Assembly (NCBI RefSeq): GCF_000002875.2
Contig: NC_009400.2
Location: 379,574-443,573, forward strand
Direction of reading: 5' to 3'
Source of the DNA: Leishmania infantum JPCM5
Lineage: Eukaryota > Euglenozoa > Kinetoplastea > Trypanosomatida > Trypanosomatidae
DNA: 64,000 nt
Shown here: piece after piece, positions 37,781-49,509 of the stretch
Layout: each line of letters begins with the position of its first letter
Numbering within the stretch: position 1 is the stretch's first letter
Translations under genes and position numbers: made by a program
Notes under the pieces: generated by a model
What the model saw: the letters and a program-made list of their open reading frames with translations, nothing else
Databases searched by the model: none
What the model was told of the DNA's origin: nothing

Positions 37781-40363
37781 GTGGGCTGACGAAGAGAAGG
37801 GCGAAGGGCCTATGTGCGTGATCGTGTGCATCTCCACACCGATCTAGGTGCACAGGGCCACGTACCTCTAGCCCACTCCCTCCTTGCTCAAGGTGCATAC
37901 AGTACGTATATGACCGCATACATGCACACGCACAAGTGTACCCGCTGCGCTTCTTAGCCTCTTTTCTCCACTGCACGACTCCTCGTGCTGACGCATCATA
38001 GCTCTCTCTGTCTCTCTATGCCTCGACGGCTTGCCAGTGCCTCGTGTTGCTGCCTGCGGCCCCCCTCCCTCAGTTTCTCTTCTGCGCGTATTTTTTTCAC
38101 GTATGCGTGCGCTCCTTAACCCTTTTGGGCTTGTTGGAGTCACGCATGGATCTGTAAGGGCTCGGGTACGCGGAGAAGGGGTGGGATGGGGGAGGAGGGG
38201 GCAGGGGCCGTCGCTACCCGTCACTCCTACCTCTCCACCTCTTCCCCTGACTTTGCACGCACACGCGCCTGATGCGATCTTCTCCGCATCATTTCTCACC
38301 TCCGCTCGCCTCTCCCGAGTCCTTTTTTTTTGTTCTGCCTTTCGCACGTCTGCTGATGTCCGCCTCTCCCATCCCTCCCCCTCAACACTTTACGTGCTTA
38401 CTCAAGCCGGTGTGTGCACGTGTACGGGGATTTTTCTTTTAGCGTTGCGCGGCCCCCTCTCTGCACTCAGCCGCCCCCCTTTCCCCGGGCTGCGCTGCCG
38501 CCGCGATACCCGCTCGTGGAATCTTCTTCGACTCGATGGCAGCCCTCTTGTTTTTGTCTCTTCTGAAGGTTCAAGAGGGGTGATGGCGGTCGCTGAGCGC
38601 TCTGTGACGCACACACACTCCTGCTGATTCATTCACTTCTTTGCTGCGCTGTCTGCTGTCTTTCCTCTTAGCCTGAGCGGTGACTGTTGTAGACGTCATG
38701 CCGGCTGTCCGGCGGGAGCACGCACAACAATGGACGTCCACCTGACACGCACACGACACGCAACGAGAACGATGGCTTTACTGTGCTGTTACTGCCCTCT
38801 CTCTCTCACCCGGCCTCGAGGCTGCAGGGCCCGCTGTGTTTTTCCCGGCTGCCCTTATCCCTGCTGTTGACCCGCTCCACCACACCCCCGCCTGGCTCGC
38901 GCTTGGGGCGGGCCTCGCGGCACTTTGTGTTTACTTGGCTACAAGAGGAATCATGTATACTCTCGTGAAGGCGCGCATGGGATAGCGAATGTTGGCGGCT
39001 ACCTCTCACTCTCTCGCCCCTTCCTACGCCAGCGGAGGAGTGTGCACCGGCCCCTGCGGGTGGAGGCACACGCATCTTTTTTTGTTCTGTGTACGCATTC
39101 TTCGAGACACAGCGGTGCGCCGAGGTCAGGGGAGAGGGGCGATCGATTCTCTTTCTCGTCCAGCGCAATCGCGGTGCTTGCTCTGCCTGTCAGTGCCACT
39201 TCTGACTTGCGTTCGCTTTGGGAATGCGCCCCAGTGACGTCATGGTCCTCTTCTCTCTCGTTGTTTCCACTCGCCATGCCTTTCGAGTAAGTCATGCCCC
39301 CCCTTCTGACGCCTCCACCCGGTGAGTCAGGAAGCTGGAAGGACGAGCGGCTCCGCACTCCCGTCCGTGCACACAGGCACAGGCATATACACGTACCGAT
39401 GCGCTTGTATGGAGAGACGCGCTCTGCTCCCGCTGGTATGGCCCTCTCTGTGTAAGCGGCACGACCGCACACATGGCAGAGGTCGGGCCGACTGGGACGC
39501 GTGTGCCGACTCGGCCAATGGCCTCGGGTGTACCTCGCTCTCCCGCCTCTTCTATCTGCACGCCTGTCGCGCTGGCGAAGGAGAGGACGCACGCATCTCG
39601 AGGCCTGTCTGACCCTTTTTTTTTTCTTCTGTCCCGACCTGACCCCCCCCCCCCCCCACCTCTCCACTGCCATCACCGCTGTCGCTTCTGCATCATCGCC
39701 GCACGGGTGAACCATCGCTGTAGCGCTGGGCCATATTAGCCACCGAGCGTTTTCTCATCAACATGGGCATTATCGTGTATGCTGTTGCCCCATAAGTGAA
39801 CAAAGAAAGCGTCGCATCATGAGCAGCGGCAGCGTCTGGATGGGACGCCGATGCTTCGCCGTCCTCCACCGCTGCACTCGGCCTCTCCCCTCTACGCATG
39901 CCCGCAACTTCATAGGACACGCGTCGTGGCTGCTGAGCGCGATGCCTTGGGGAGGAGATGAGTACGCATGTTTATGTGGGGAGCACGACTCGGCGTCCTT
40001 CCTGCTAACCCAAGTTTGCTGGTGCGAGCGACTACGAGGCATGAGCACTCACTCACCCGCAGCGCTCACAGAGCGTTTGCTGAGCCGACGCCGGCTTCTC
40101 TTACCTCCCCTCAACCCTGTCTCCGCCACATCTCCCGTGCCCCTTCCTATCCGCCCTGCCCATCTTGCTCCCATGAGAAGGAATTCGTGTCGTCGCTTGC
40201 ATTGAACGCATGTGAGTGCGTTGCTTACGTAGGTGCCCCCCTTTCTCCTGCATCCGTATGCTTATCTCTGTCTTGTATACACACAATGCCCCGCATAACC
40301 TCCCATCACACGATCCCGCCACCACCGTCGCAGGCGCCAGGCCGGCACGGAGCTGCAGTTGGG
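37781..40363. other. Spacer with dispersed repeat, no gene seen
   Basis: A 2.6-kb spacer of C/T-rich DNA. It holds the second copy of the 313-bp repeat (38646-38958), a run of 15 C at 39643-39657 and several short frames. The open frame of the next gene extends left to 39968 but its N-terminal portion reads like untranslated DNA. Confidence 0.55.
38646..38958. repeat. 313-bp dispersed repeat, copy 2
   Basis: Matches 4199-4511, same orientation. It is flanked by unrelated spacer. The near identity over 34 kb suggests a recent copy event or conversion. Confidence 0.85.
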
Positions 40364-42187
40364 ATGGCCTCGGCAGTCGCCGAGCCCGACTCAGCTCAGA
40401 TGGCACAGGATAAGATTACGCTGCTGCAGGCACTGGTGCAGCCCACACGGTACCGCCGCCGTGTGCAGCCGCAGTTTGAGGCCTTCAACCTCGAGGACCC
40501 GGACTACATGAAGTACAGCCTAAAGGCCTACTGGCCCCATCATCTCGGCAGCGGTGCTGTAACCGCTGATCGTGCTGCGCCACGTCAGCCAGGGTCTGAA
40601 AACCGTGGCAGCACCTCCTTAGCAGCGGCGCAGTCCCGCATGTCACCGCAGCCACTTTGGCTGGCGAACGGCGCACCTCCGTCACTCTCGGCGGCATATG
40701 GTGGTCCACATCGCATGGGGTCGTGCAACATGGACCGTGGCCAGCAGCCGCACTGCAAGGAACTCACGACACGGCCGCCGCCGGTCCTTCCTGGTGCTGG
40801 TCGCAGAAGCAGCTCATCTGGCTATCGACTTTCACCTGGCCGCAGAGATGAGGAGGAGGGATGGCCCACCACGCTGTCGGGATACCAAGGCGCCAGCGAA
40901 CTGTATAGCGAACACGACGACTATAGTGCAGGTGGTGCATCTGACCACGCCGCATACAATGACGGCCACCGCCATTCAGAGCGACCGGCACCGCAGCACC
41001 CCAAACAACAGCCACACGAGTGCTCGTCATCTTCGCAGCAAGAGGAGGAGAACAGAAGTCGCTGCCCCTCCGCGTACGACACCCAACCCGAGCGCGAGAA
41101 AAGGCACCGTGATGAAGAGCGACCGGCTGGCCAGCCTCGCCGCTCGAGCACTTCGAACGCTCACGCGCTCAGCATTGACGATGGCGCGCACCGGCGCTCG
41201 GGGCTCGGCGGCTGCGGCGACTCTGCCACGGCTGACTGCCACGACCAATATGGGCCTAGAACTGGAGAGTGTGGCGTAGACAGCAGCCGCCCGCCGCGCT
41301 TCGAGGCGGCTCTGCCGGTGGGGGCGCAGCATTATGGATGGCCGCACACCGTCGGTGCCAACGGAGGCGCGAGGGACACTGTCGGCAATGGTCAAGTGGG
41401 CGAAGCGGATGAAGGCGAGGGCTCGTATGGGGATGGCGGTGCAGAGTGGGGGGCTGCTCTCGATGAGTGGGACGATGACGAGGAAGGCGGTGCGGCCCCA
41501 GTCAGGGGGCACAACCTTTACGCCAACGACGGCGAGGAGTGGATGGACACGAGGGACGGTGCGTATCATGACCGTGATGATGACGCTGACAGCGAGCCCT
41601 CACATCTCCGGCCGCCTCCGCCTGCATCGAAGGAGCAGCGACCTCAGCCGTCTCTGCGTGCGTCGTTGCCAGCGGAGGCGCCAGCTCCTCCATCACAGCA
41701 TCGACACCAGCGCCCCACTAGTCATATCCAGCAGCAGGCGGCTGGCGTGGCAGCGTTGCAGCCGTCGAGCAAAGGGTCGCAGCAGCCGCGGCCCGTCGAG
41801 GGAGAGGTCGACCAGTCTTCCAAGAGGGACAAGAAGAAGACGCGGTCGAACAAGCACAACCCGCGCGCCTTCCTGAACAGGACGGCGCACACTTGGGTAT
41901 CGACGAACACGACCACCACGGTGATTCTGCCTCCCGCCACGGTGCCGCTAGTGCCGATGTCGGCGTTTGCCATGGCCGAGGTGAGGCAGCCCGTGGATGG
42001 CCGCTGGGCTGCCTCTGCAGTGTTACCCCCGCCGTCGCCACACTCTATGAGTTCTCAATCAATGCCGGGCTATCAGCAGCGGCGCTCGCAGATGGAGGTG
42101 CTCGATGACAGCGGTAACTCCATCTCGAATGGACGCAAGCACGTTGGCAACTCCCTTCCATGCTTGCCAAGCCGCAACAAGGTATAG
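40364..42187 (+). CDS. Low-complexity hypothetical protein
   Basis: The 607-residue protein is read from the ATG that starts MASAVAEPDSAQ; in-frame ATGs at 40286 and 39968 are possible but precede less gene-like sequence. A compact N-terminal block (about 14-60, with QALVQPTRYRRRVQPQFEAF and YMKYSLKAYWPHHL) looks like a real conserved motif. The large middle is disordered, rich in Ser, Pro, Gly, Arg, Asp and Glu, with an acidic patch (about 340-395). A basic KRDKKKTRSNKHNPRAF run and a Thr/Val stretch (NTTTTVILPP) lie near the C-terminus. I do not recognise it. A scaffold-like or cytoskeletal role would fit the disorder, but this is a guess. Confidence 0.75.
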   Translation: MASAVAEPDSAQMAQDKITLLQALVQPTRYRRRVQPQFEAFNLEDPDYMKYSLKAYWPHHLGSGAVTADRAAPRQPGSENRGSTSLAAAQSRMSPQPLWLANGAPPSLSAAYGGPHRMGSCNMDRGQQPHCKELTTRPPPVLPGAGRRSSSSGYRLSPGRRDEEEGWPTTLSGYQGASELYSEHDDYSAGGASDHAAYNDGHRHSERPAPQHPKQQPHECSSSSQQEEENRSRCPSAYDTQPEREKRHRDEERPAGQPRRSSTSNAHALSIDDGAHRRSGLGGCGDSATADCHDQYGPRTGECGVDSSRPPRFEAALPVGAQHYGWPHTVGANGGARDTVGNGQVGEADEGEGSYGDGGAEWGAALDEWDDDEEGGAAPVRGHNLYANDGEEWMDTRDGAYHDRDDDADSEPSHLRPPPPASKEQRPQPSLRASLPAEAPAPPSQHRHQRPTSHIQQQAAGVAALQPSSKGSQQPRPVEGEVDQSSKRDKKKTRSNKHNPRAFLNRTAHTWVSTNTTTTVILPPATVPLVPMSAFAMAEVRQPVDGRWAASAVLPPPSPHSMSSQSMPGYQQRRSQMEVLDDSGNSISNGRKHVGNSLPCLPSRNKV

Positions 42188-44331
42188 GAGGATGCGGTGC
42201 ACCACAGCATGCCTGAGCTGTGATGGAGCGTGTGCAGTTCCACCACAGGACCGGGGGCGGGGGGAAGTGGCTTGCCAGCATGAATGTGTGTGTGTGCGGT
42301 CTCTCTCGCTTTTTCTTTTTGGGTTTAAACCGCCCGCCGTTTCAAGAATTCATAGTTGAGGGTGAGCCTTTCCGGGGGCTGAGGCGATGGGGGCGGGGGG
42401 CTGCGGTGACGGCCAACGAAAGAGGAGAGTGCAGCAGCTCTCTGCATCTGCGCAGAAGGGGCGAGAGATAGAGAGGCAGGCGGAGTGGGATGGGAGAAAT
42501 TGAATACACGGACACGCACAGACGGAGCTTACTGGCAAACATCCCGCCCTTCCTGTGTGTGTGTGTGGAGGGGGGAGGGTGAGCGGAGGCGGAGCGCGAA
42601 GCTTTATGACATGAAGCTGATCACGCCTTCGACCTTGCCTTCTCGTTCTCGTTCTCCGCACACCCCAATCTCGCCCACCTTCACATCCGCCAGGGCGCAT
42701 CCCCGCCGAACCGCCACAGCCCCGAGAGTTGGTACCGGCACCTGCGCATAAACAGCGGCCGACCTTCTCCCCCCTCTCCCACCGCTGCTCTTTGCTCACC
42801 CGCCCGCATGGCCGAAGACGCCTCTGACGTTTCAAATTTTTTTTATTTTCTGGACCATTGTTTCTTCTGCGCCGGCGTCCCCCCTCTTCCTCCCTCCTCC
42901 TCCTACCCTCTTTCCCTCCCATCCGCATCCACGCGCACGCATGGCTCTGTCTCCTACTGCCTGTGTTGGCCTGGCGCTTCTTTCCGTTATACATTGCTGT
43001 GCTCTGTTTCTCTGCAGGCGGGGCTTTACTTCCTGGCGCAGCGGCTCGACCCTCGCTCACATCCTCTTCTCTTGTTGCTGTTGTCGTTTGTGGCTGCGCA
43101 CGCGCCTCCCTCGCTGCCTCGGCGTCTTTTGTTACTGCGCTCTGTGTCACTGCCGGACCCCTTTGATGACCGGAGGAAGGGGTGAGAGAGCTGATGTGTA
43201 TGGGTGGATGACGGGAGAGGAGGTGGCGGGTGGGGGAGGGCTCTTGTGGGTGTGGGTATGTGTGCATGTAAGATGTGTGTCGGTGTCGGCATCGCCCCGC
43301 TTTCCTCCTTCCTCACCTCTCACTCTCGCGCTCTCTCAAACGGTTTGTGAATCTTCTCCTTCCGTCTGCCACTGCCTTTTGTGGGTTTGCCGGCGTGTCT
43401 TGGGCGTGCGACGTCTCTGTGCTTCGGCGGCGGCGGCGGGTGGTGGGCACCGCTGCTCTTTTTTTTTTACTTCATTGATGTGCAGGCTTGTGTAGGTGTT
43501 CGCTCGAAACAGAGCAACAACGTCGTGGACAGGAAGGCAGTGCCGAGGAGAGCACGTAAGACGGCACATGTTGGATGGCGCCTTGTCGTGAGCCCTGGGC
43601 TGCCGAGCATCTGCTGCTCTGTATCTCTCTCTGTCTGGGTATGCGCAGAAAGTGTGGTGCTGAGGAGAGGAGCGAGAGGTGATGGCGATGATGGAGAGAG
43701 CACTATCCGTGTCCTGAGCTCACGCCTTCAAGCTGACTTCCATCGAACAGCATGGCTTGTCGTCACCCCACGCTCCCGAACCTATCCTTTCCTTTACCTC
43801 GTCTCCGCGTCAAGCCTCTCTCCCTCTCTCTGTTGCTGCCCTCTTGTCTTTGGTGCAGCGGCTGGCGTGCATTCTCAGCGCACAGAAGCTTCCACTTCAC
43901 CAGGCGCCCACGCCCGTACACACTTTTCCTCCATGTAAAGCCCAAACACACAGTGACACGCCATCACACGCGCGCATATTCTTATGCAGTGACGATACCT
44001 CGCCCTCTCTCGCTCTCTCACAAGCACCTTGCCCGTCTCTCTCTCGGGCATCCTCGTCCCTCCCCACTTCGACTGCCTCCCGCCCAACGTCCCCGCTCGC
44101 TCTGCTTGAGTCTCCATACGCTTACAGACCAGCACGAGGTTTCCAGTCAAGCTCATCGAGCGCACAGAAAACAACAAAATCTACTCCGACTTGCACAGCT
44201 TCGTGTGACACCATCGGCCTCGACGACAGTTCACACGCGTGTCCTCCCGCACTCGATCATCTAAGCAGAACGATACCGGGCCAGCAGCAGCGGCAGCAAC
44301 TACAACAACAAGCCAACAAAAGGCAGAAATC
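42188..44331. other. Spacer, no gene seen
   Basis: About 2.1 kb of C/T-rich spacer with several T-runs (for example 42836-42846 and 43457-43467) and short frames only. The C/T-rich stretch at about 43760-44120 probably holds the splice signal for the next gene. Confidence 0.6.
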
Positions 44332-45315
44332 ATGGCCCACCTTGGCGGGCACACGACTAAGCAGACCTACGTGACGACATACACGACAGACATCGACCCT
44401 CGCATGCTGCCGGACTTTGTGACCCGCGGTGCCGTGCCAGCAGAGGGCTGGCGCGGTGATGAAACTACCGGGGAGCGACAGACAAGCGCGAAGTATGCTT
44501 CACAACCGCCTTGCGGCCAGGAGCGGCACCATCACCCACCTCGGCATCCTTACAACCCACGGCCGCCTCACCATGGCGGCGCTCCTCCTTACGATCACGG
44601 CTATCGCCAGCAACCTCCCGCTTCCCATCACGACGAGTACGGATGCAGCGAAGCTTCGGCGTCAACATCGTCCGCCACTACCTCAGCCACTTCCAGCGCT
44701 AGCAGAGCCGATAATGGCAGCTCACACCGCTTGCGCAAGAAGTACACCACCACCACCGTCACAACGATCACCACCACCACGATCCTGCTGCCGAAGGTGC
44801 AAGAGGCCTACGTATTCCCCTCTGTTACGTCCCATCACACGGACCAGCAGCAGAACGTGGGAGGGGCAGGCGGACCGTACGCCATCACAGGCGGCGGCAC
44901 GCGCGAATACGTGCAACCGCCGCAAGGGTGTCTTTATGAGGTCGGCAATGGCAGCGACAATAGCGGCCGGATTCAGGAGGCCAATTTTCCCGCCGGCAAT
45001 CGTGTAGTGCCATCGAAGATGCAGCCCGCCCTCAGTGGCGAGGGCTCGCAGAACTGGGAGTTCCGCCAGCACACCAAAAACCAGGTAGAAACAGAGGAGG
45101 CCCGGGGGCGGCTGCCCACGCTGCAGGACCTCGGTATCGCCAGCTACTTTGCAAAGGACAGCACAGGAAACGGAAGCGCGGTGCCGCGGCGGCGGGAGGC
45201 ACCGTATGCTCCGGCGCCGCACAACCCCAGTAACGGCGCTGCCCCGCTGCGGCAGCAGCCATGGGTGGCGGCGGAGACGAGGTACGAAGTGGAGGGCGGC
45301 AAGCGATACTGCTAG
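44332..45315 (+). CDS. Hypothetical protein with Thr-rich strands
   Basis: The 327-residue protein begins at the only early in-frame ATG. The start reads MAHLGGHTTKQTYVTTYTTD. A Tyr/His/Pro-rich disordered region (about 65-135) is followed by a striking Thr-rich, probably beta-strand block (about 140-175, YTTTTVTTITTTTILLPKV) and a low-complexity C-terminal half that ends TRYEVEGGKRYC. The TTTT-ILLP wording echoes NTTTTVILPP in the preceding gene (40364-42187), so the two may share a short motif or ancestry. Function unknown. Confidence 0.75.
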   Translation: MAHLGGHTTKQTYVTTYTTDIDPRMLPDFVTRGAVPAEGWRGDETTGERQTSAKYASQPPCGQERHHHPPRHPYNPRPPHHGGAPPYDHGYRQQPPASHHDEYGCSEASASTSSATTSATSSASRADNGSSHRLRKKYTTTTVTTITTTTILLPKVQEAYVFPSVTSHHTDQQQNVGGAGGPYAITGGGTREYVQPPQGCLYEVGNGSDNSGRIQEANFPAGNRVVPSKMQPALSGEGSQNWEFRQHTKNQVETEEARGRLPTLQDLGIASYFAKDSTGNGSAVPRRREAPYAPAPHNPSNGAAPLRQQPWVAAETRYEVEGGKRYC

Positions 45316-45947
45316 GAAAGCATCATGGCACGCCGTCCGCCCCGCTCGGCTTTCGTGCGCGGCCTTATTCTCTGGTTTCGGTGCCGAGCACCATCGAGTC
45401 GTTCGTCGGCAGCCGGCGCGTAAGCATGGAAAAACGATACCTGACCCGCGTTCCAGCTCTTTCCTTTGTTCTTTTCTGCTGTTGGTGATTTGCTCGTGAC
45501 TCGTCCTGCACGCCTGCTTCGTCGTGCATGCGCATGCGGTCTCACAGTATAGAGCGCTCATGGAGGCGGTGTGCCGCTCCCTCCTCTTCCCCCTTTTGTT
45601 TGTGCATATCCACGGCGATATGAACCGTCGGATAACTCTTCATTGTTGCCGTTCTTGGGTGTGCGCGTGCATTCTCCGTGCGGGCTGTCCAATGCGGTGG
45701 GGCGCATGTGGGCGCGTAAGCGTCCCCTTCCTCCCTTCCCCTCTCCCCACGGGTTGCACTCAACATCCTTGGCGCTCGACCACAGCCACTCGCCCTCTAT
45801 TGCTGATATCTCTTTCTGTTTTCGTCTTCTTTCCATGGCATAAACTGTTTTTCTTTTTTTTTCTCATATGGTTTTCGTATCCGATGCCTTCATACTGGTG
45901 CCTTTCCTCATCTCTGTCTACCGTACACCCCTCGCACATCCTTCACT

Positions 45948-46390
45948 CCCCCGCCCTTCTATTCCCGGGCAAACGCCGCACCACTGCTGACGAGTGGCAG
46001 GGCCCAGGCACCCACGGCGTGGCGAGGTCAGAGCGATGTATTCCTGCTGATGTCGGCGGCCAGACCCTGGAGGGCGCTGCGTCGGAGCGACCTGCGACGA
46101 CGCACACGTTGGCGCCGTCCACATCATGGGCGGGGTGTCGGCGTGACTCAGGTGTATGCCACCCCCAGCCCTGGCTGCCCTGCTGGTGGGGTGGGGGGAG
46201 CCTGAGGAGGATGGAGTGGGCAGAGCTTGCGGCAGGGGCGCTGCTGCGGTGACGGATTCGGCGCACTGCTGTACCGCGCGTGTCTGGCGGCTGCCTCGCA
46301 CGGGGTGACGAGGGCTTGTGACTGGAGCCACTGCGAAGGCAGCCGGACCAGCGTAGACGCTGAAAAAAGTGGTGTGGCAGTCGCTGCGGA
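45948..46390 (+). mobile_element. SIDER2-like retroposon copy 2
   Basis: The same 443-bp unit as 896-1338, colinear without indels and with only a handful of base changes. It lies in sense orientation about 630 bases past the stop at 45315, the usual place for these elements in 3' untranslated regions, where SIDER2s have been tied to mRNA turnover. Naming it SIDER2 rests on remembered sequence, not a search. Confidence 0.6.
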
Positions 46391-46978
46391 CTGGACGCGT
46401 TGGAAAATACCTCACATAAGGAAGAATGTCTCCGGTACTTCCTTCTTGTGTGCTGCAGCTGTGCATCACGTGCTGTGGATGTCGTGTGCCCTTCGGTGTG
46501 TATCAGTGCGCGTGAGCCCGTGCGCTCGTGTGCCCTCCAACTTCTCCTTTCGAAAGGGAAACAACCGAACGCAGCGGTATATGTCTGTATGGTTTGCGGA
46601 AGGGGGGAGGAGGAGAACGAAGAGGCGGGGGCGACGCATCACCTCTGCCGCTCGTCTTGTAGAAGCTGTGGCGCGCAGCTCACTTTCTCTCGCTCCTTTT
46701 TTTTTCGGCACACACACACACACGCACACAGAGCGGGACAGGAGGAGAGAGGAGGTGCCGATGTGCGTGTCTGTGGAGAGGTGCTCTTGCTTATATGTGT
46801 AAATTTCCTTCGAGGCTGTTCGGCCACCACCGCCTCCCTTTTCCTGCTCTCTTCTTCGACCAGCACACGACGAGCTCATCACCCCTCCGTTGTGATGTGC
46901 GACTTTCTTTAGCCGTTGTTTCTTTTTCTGTTATTCTCATTGTTGTCATCGCCCCTTCTTCTGTCCCCGAGCGCTCTA

Positions 46979-46994
46979 CCCCCCCCCCCCCCCC
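46979..46994. repeat. Poly-C run
   Basis: Sixteen consecutive C in spacer DNA, a site prone to slippage and sequencing error. A similar 15-C run is at 39643-39657. Confidence 0.9.
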
Positions 46995-48840
46995 ACCACC
47001 ACCACACCCTCCCCTTCCGTCAAGTGTGTTCATGCTCACACCGAGAGAGAGGCACGCACGCACACGCACAGCGATCATCGCGCCCACGGCACCGTACGAA
47101 CGCGCACGGTTGCATGTCAGCGCCGGTGCCTGTCTCAAGCAGATGAGGGGAGTGGAGGAAAGTGCTTTCTCCTTTTTCTGCCCGGCCCCTGCTCGTGTTC
47201 TTGGGCTCGTTTTTTTATTGTCTTGGCGTGTGCGGTGCACTTACTGGCGCGGTAGCGGCAGCTTACTGCCGTCATGGCTGCTTGTCGCTTGTGGGCCCGT
47301 GATAATGGAGACGGAGGACGAGGAACATGTGTATGTATGTACGTGTGTGCGGGGGGTGGAGGGTGGGCCATGTGGCGTGTGCATGTCCGCCTCGGTTTCT
47401 CCGTATTGTACGCTCCCTCTCCCAGCACTGTATCCCCCCTTTTGTTGGTCCCTTCATGGCGAGAGAGTAAGACGCTTCAATTTTCAAGCGAAATGAACGC
47501 CGGGACTCGGCGGCAGCAGAAGGTGTGTGACGTATACGCAAGAGGTAGAGAGCGGGCGCGCTAGAGAATAAAGATCGGCGAGACGCCGCAGTCGCAGGCA
47601 TCGGGATGAAGAAAGTGGGTGGGTGAGAGGGAGGGGGAGGAATGAGTAGGCCAGCGCGGCTTGGTGTGATCCTTGATCGCACTGAGGCCTCCAAGCCCTT
47701 CCATTTACGCAACATGCGCGCTTGCTTGCTCACGCATGGCAGAGCGGCATGTGCCTCATCTCTCTCTCATGCGTAAACACGCTTAGCTACGCACCTGCGC
47801 CTCTCTCTCGCTCCGCTTCCCCGCTGTCTCTTGCTTCTCTTGAAGGGCTTTTGTGGGCTGGCGGAACGCGTGCGTTGGGCGAGAGACTTGTGCTACGCAC
47901 GCCATGCATGCACGAGCACCCAGGCTCACACACCCGCCGATGCCCATCTCTTTATGCGTGATACTTTTCTCTCTCCGTCGCCGTCGTCGTCGTCTCCGTT
48001 CCTACACAATTCCGTGTGCTTCCCGACCCCTTCCACCTTGTCCGCCTCCTCTTCCCCTCTCTCGCTTCTCGTCGTGGGCCGGTGGGCAACGCACACGCCC
48101 TCCCCTTCCCCTCCATCCGCGCACCCATGTTCACATCCCTACGCGGAGGAGCATACGCATCGGTAGCTGTGCGGATCACACACACACACACACAGACACA
48201 GAGAACAAGCAAAGACGGGAAGGCTCAGCACCGAAGAAATAGGCAGCAGCGACGTGGGACCACGTGACCCAAACTCGCCGAACAGGACAGCGCGCACGTT
48301 CACACAAAGCCTTCCTCTCGGACAACAAGGACAGAAGCTACCATCTACATCTATCTAACATATCTATCTATATAGATAAAGGAGGAGGGGTGGGGGAGGC
48401 TGATCTGCAGAGTCGTGTGTAGCGCTTCTGTTTGAGTTTGGTTCCTTCGACGACTGCCGCGCTGCGCGTCTTTCTCTCTCGCCCTTTGCATCGCTTCCTT
48501 CTTGGATTCTCACACCCATGCGCACGGGTGCGTGTGCATGCAGAGAGGAAGAAGAGCAGAGGGAGGAGGGGACATCCTCATCCATACAGGACAGAGGTGA
48601 TCGGCTTCTCTTTTTCTTTGGCGTTCACACCGTCGGTGCCGCCTCGCTTCCGCTTCTCCGTGGCTGCACGTCCTTCTCGGCACTCCTCAACCCGTGCGCG
48701 ACCTTTTCTCTTTTTCTTCCGTCTTTCCGGTGCTCTGGCCGTGACTCCTCTCGTGCGGCCACCCCCCCCCTCCCCCTCCCCCGCACACCCGAAAGCGGTG
48801 TCCCTGTTCCTCGCTTGCTCACACGCACTCTTCGACAACA

Positions 48841-48905
48841 CACACACACACGCATATATATATATAAACTATATATAACTATATATATATATAGTTATAT
48901 GTATA
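48841..48905. repeat. AT-rich inverted repeat in spacer
   Basis: A (CA)n run leads into TA repeats containing the perfect palindrome AACTATATATATATATAGTT (about 48876-48895) with further CTATATA units beside it. It could extrude as a hairpin or cruciform. A second (TA)n block with CTATAGATAG lies at 49068-49130. Confidence 0.8.
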
Positions 48906-49457
48906 TATGGGTGTGTCTATAATCGTTTCCTGAAATCCCTTTTCAAGTCGCTCCACGTTTGTTGTTGTCCTTCCGTTGCGTCCCGTCGTCTTCTCTGTGC
49001 CTGTCTCTGTCTCGCTCTGTGTGTGTGCCGTGGGCTGCTGTCGGCTTCCCCAACAACGCAGTTCACACATATATCCATATATATATATATATACACATAT
49101 ATATATCTATAGATAGATACATATATATTCTGTGCTCTTCCCCCCTTTTTTGCGTTTCCTCTGGTGTCCGCTGAGCCACGCCATTCTTCATCATCCGTCG
49201 TCGTCTGTTTTCTTTTTCCTGTGTCCACACCCGCCCTGCCCCTACTTACGTTCGCTTCCCTTCGTTTTCTTTCTTCGTTGCTTTCGTCACTGGTGGTGTT
49301 GGTGGTGGTGGTGGTGGTGTGTGTGTGTGTGTCCTCGTGTACACCGATACACACACCTTCACACTTCCTCAGTGAGCCAGCGGTGTCTGCTTTGGGTGTC
49401 TGTGTCTGTGTGCGCGACTCACGCGCGACCGCAGGGTTGATTCACTCACCACTGCTA

Positions 49458-49509
49458 CACCTCCCCCTTTTCTGCTTTCTCTCTTTTTTTCTGTGCGCTC
49501 CTCACCGCA
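49458..49509 (+). promoter_or_regulatory. Candidate trans-splice acceptor for the 1924-residue gene
   Basis: A long C/T tract ending in GCAG at about 49506-49509 is a textbook splice-acceptor layout. The leader would be about 200 bases with no in-frame ATG before 49710. Confidence 0.6.

Noticed and set aside
46795..47496. 233-codon open frame in the 4.4-kb spacer
   Set aside because: It crosses poly-C and pyrimidine runs and has spacer-like composition.
46982..48200. Possible CRISPR or tandem-repeat array
   Set aside because: Only simple microsatellites are present, with no regular repeat-spacer pattern, and this is eukaryotic DNA.
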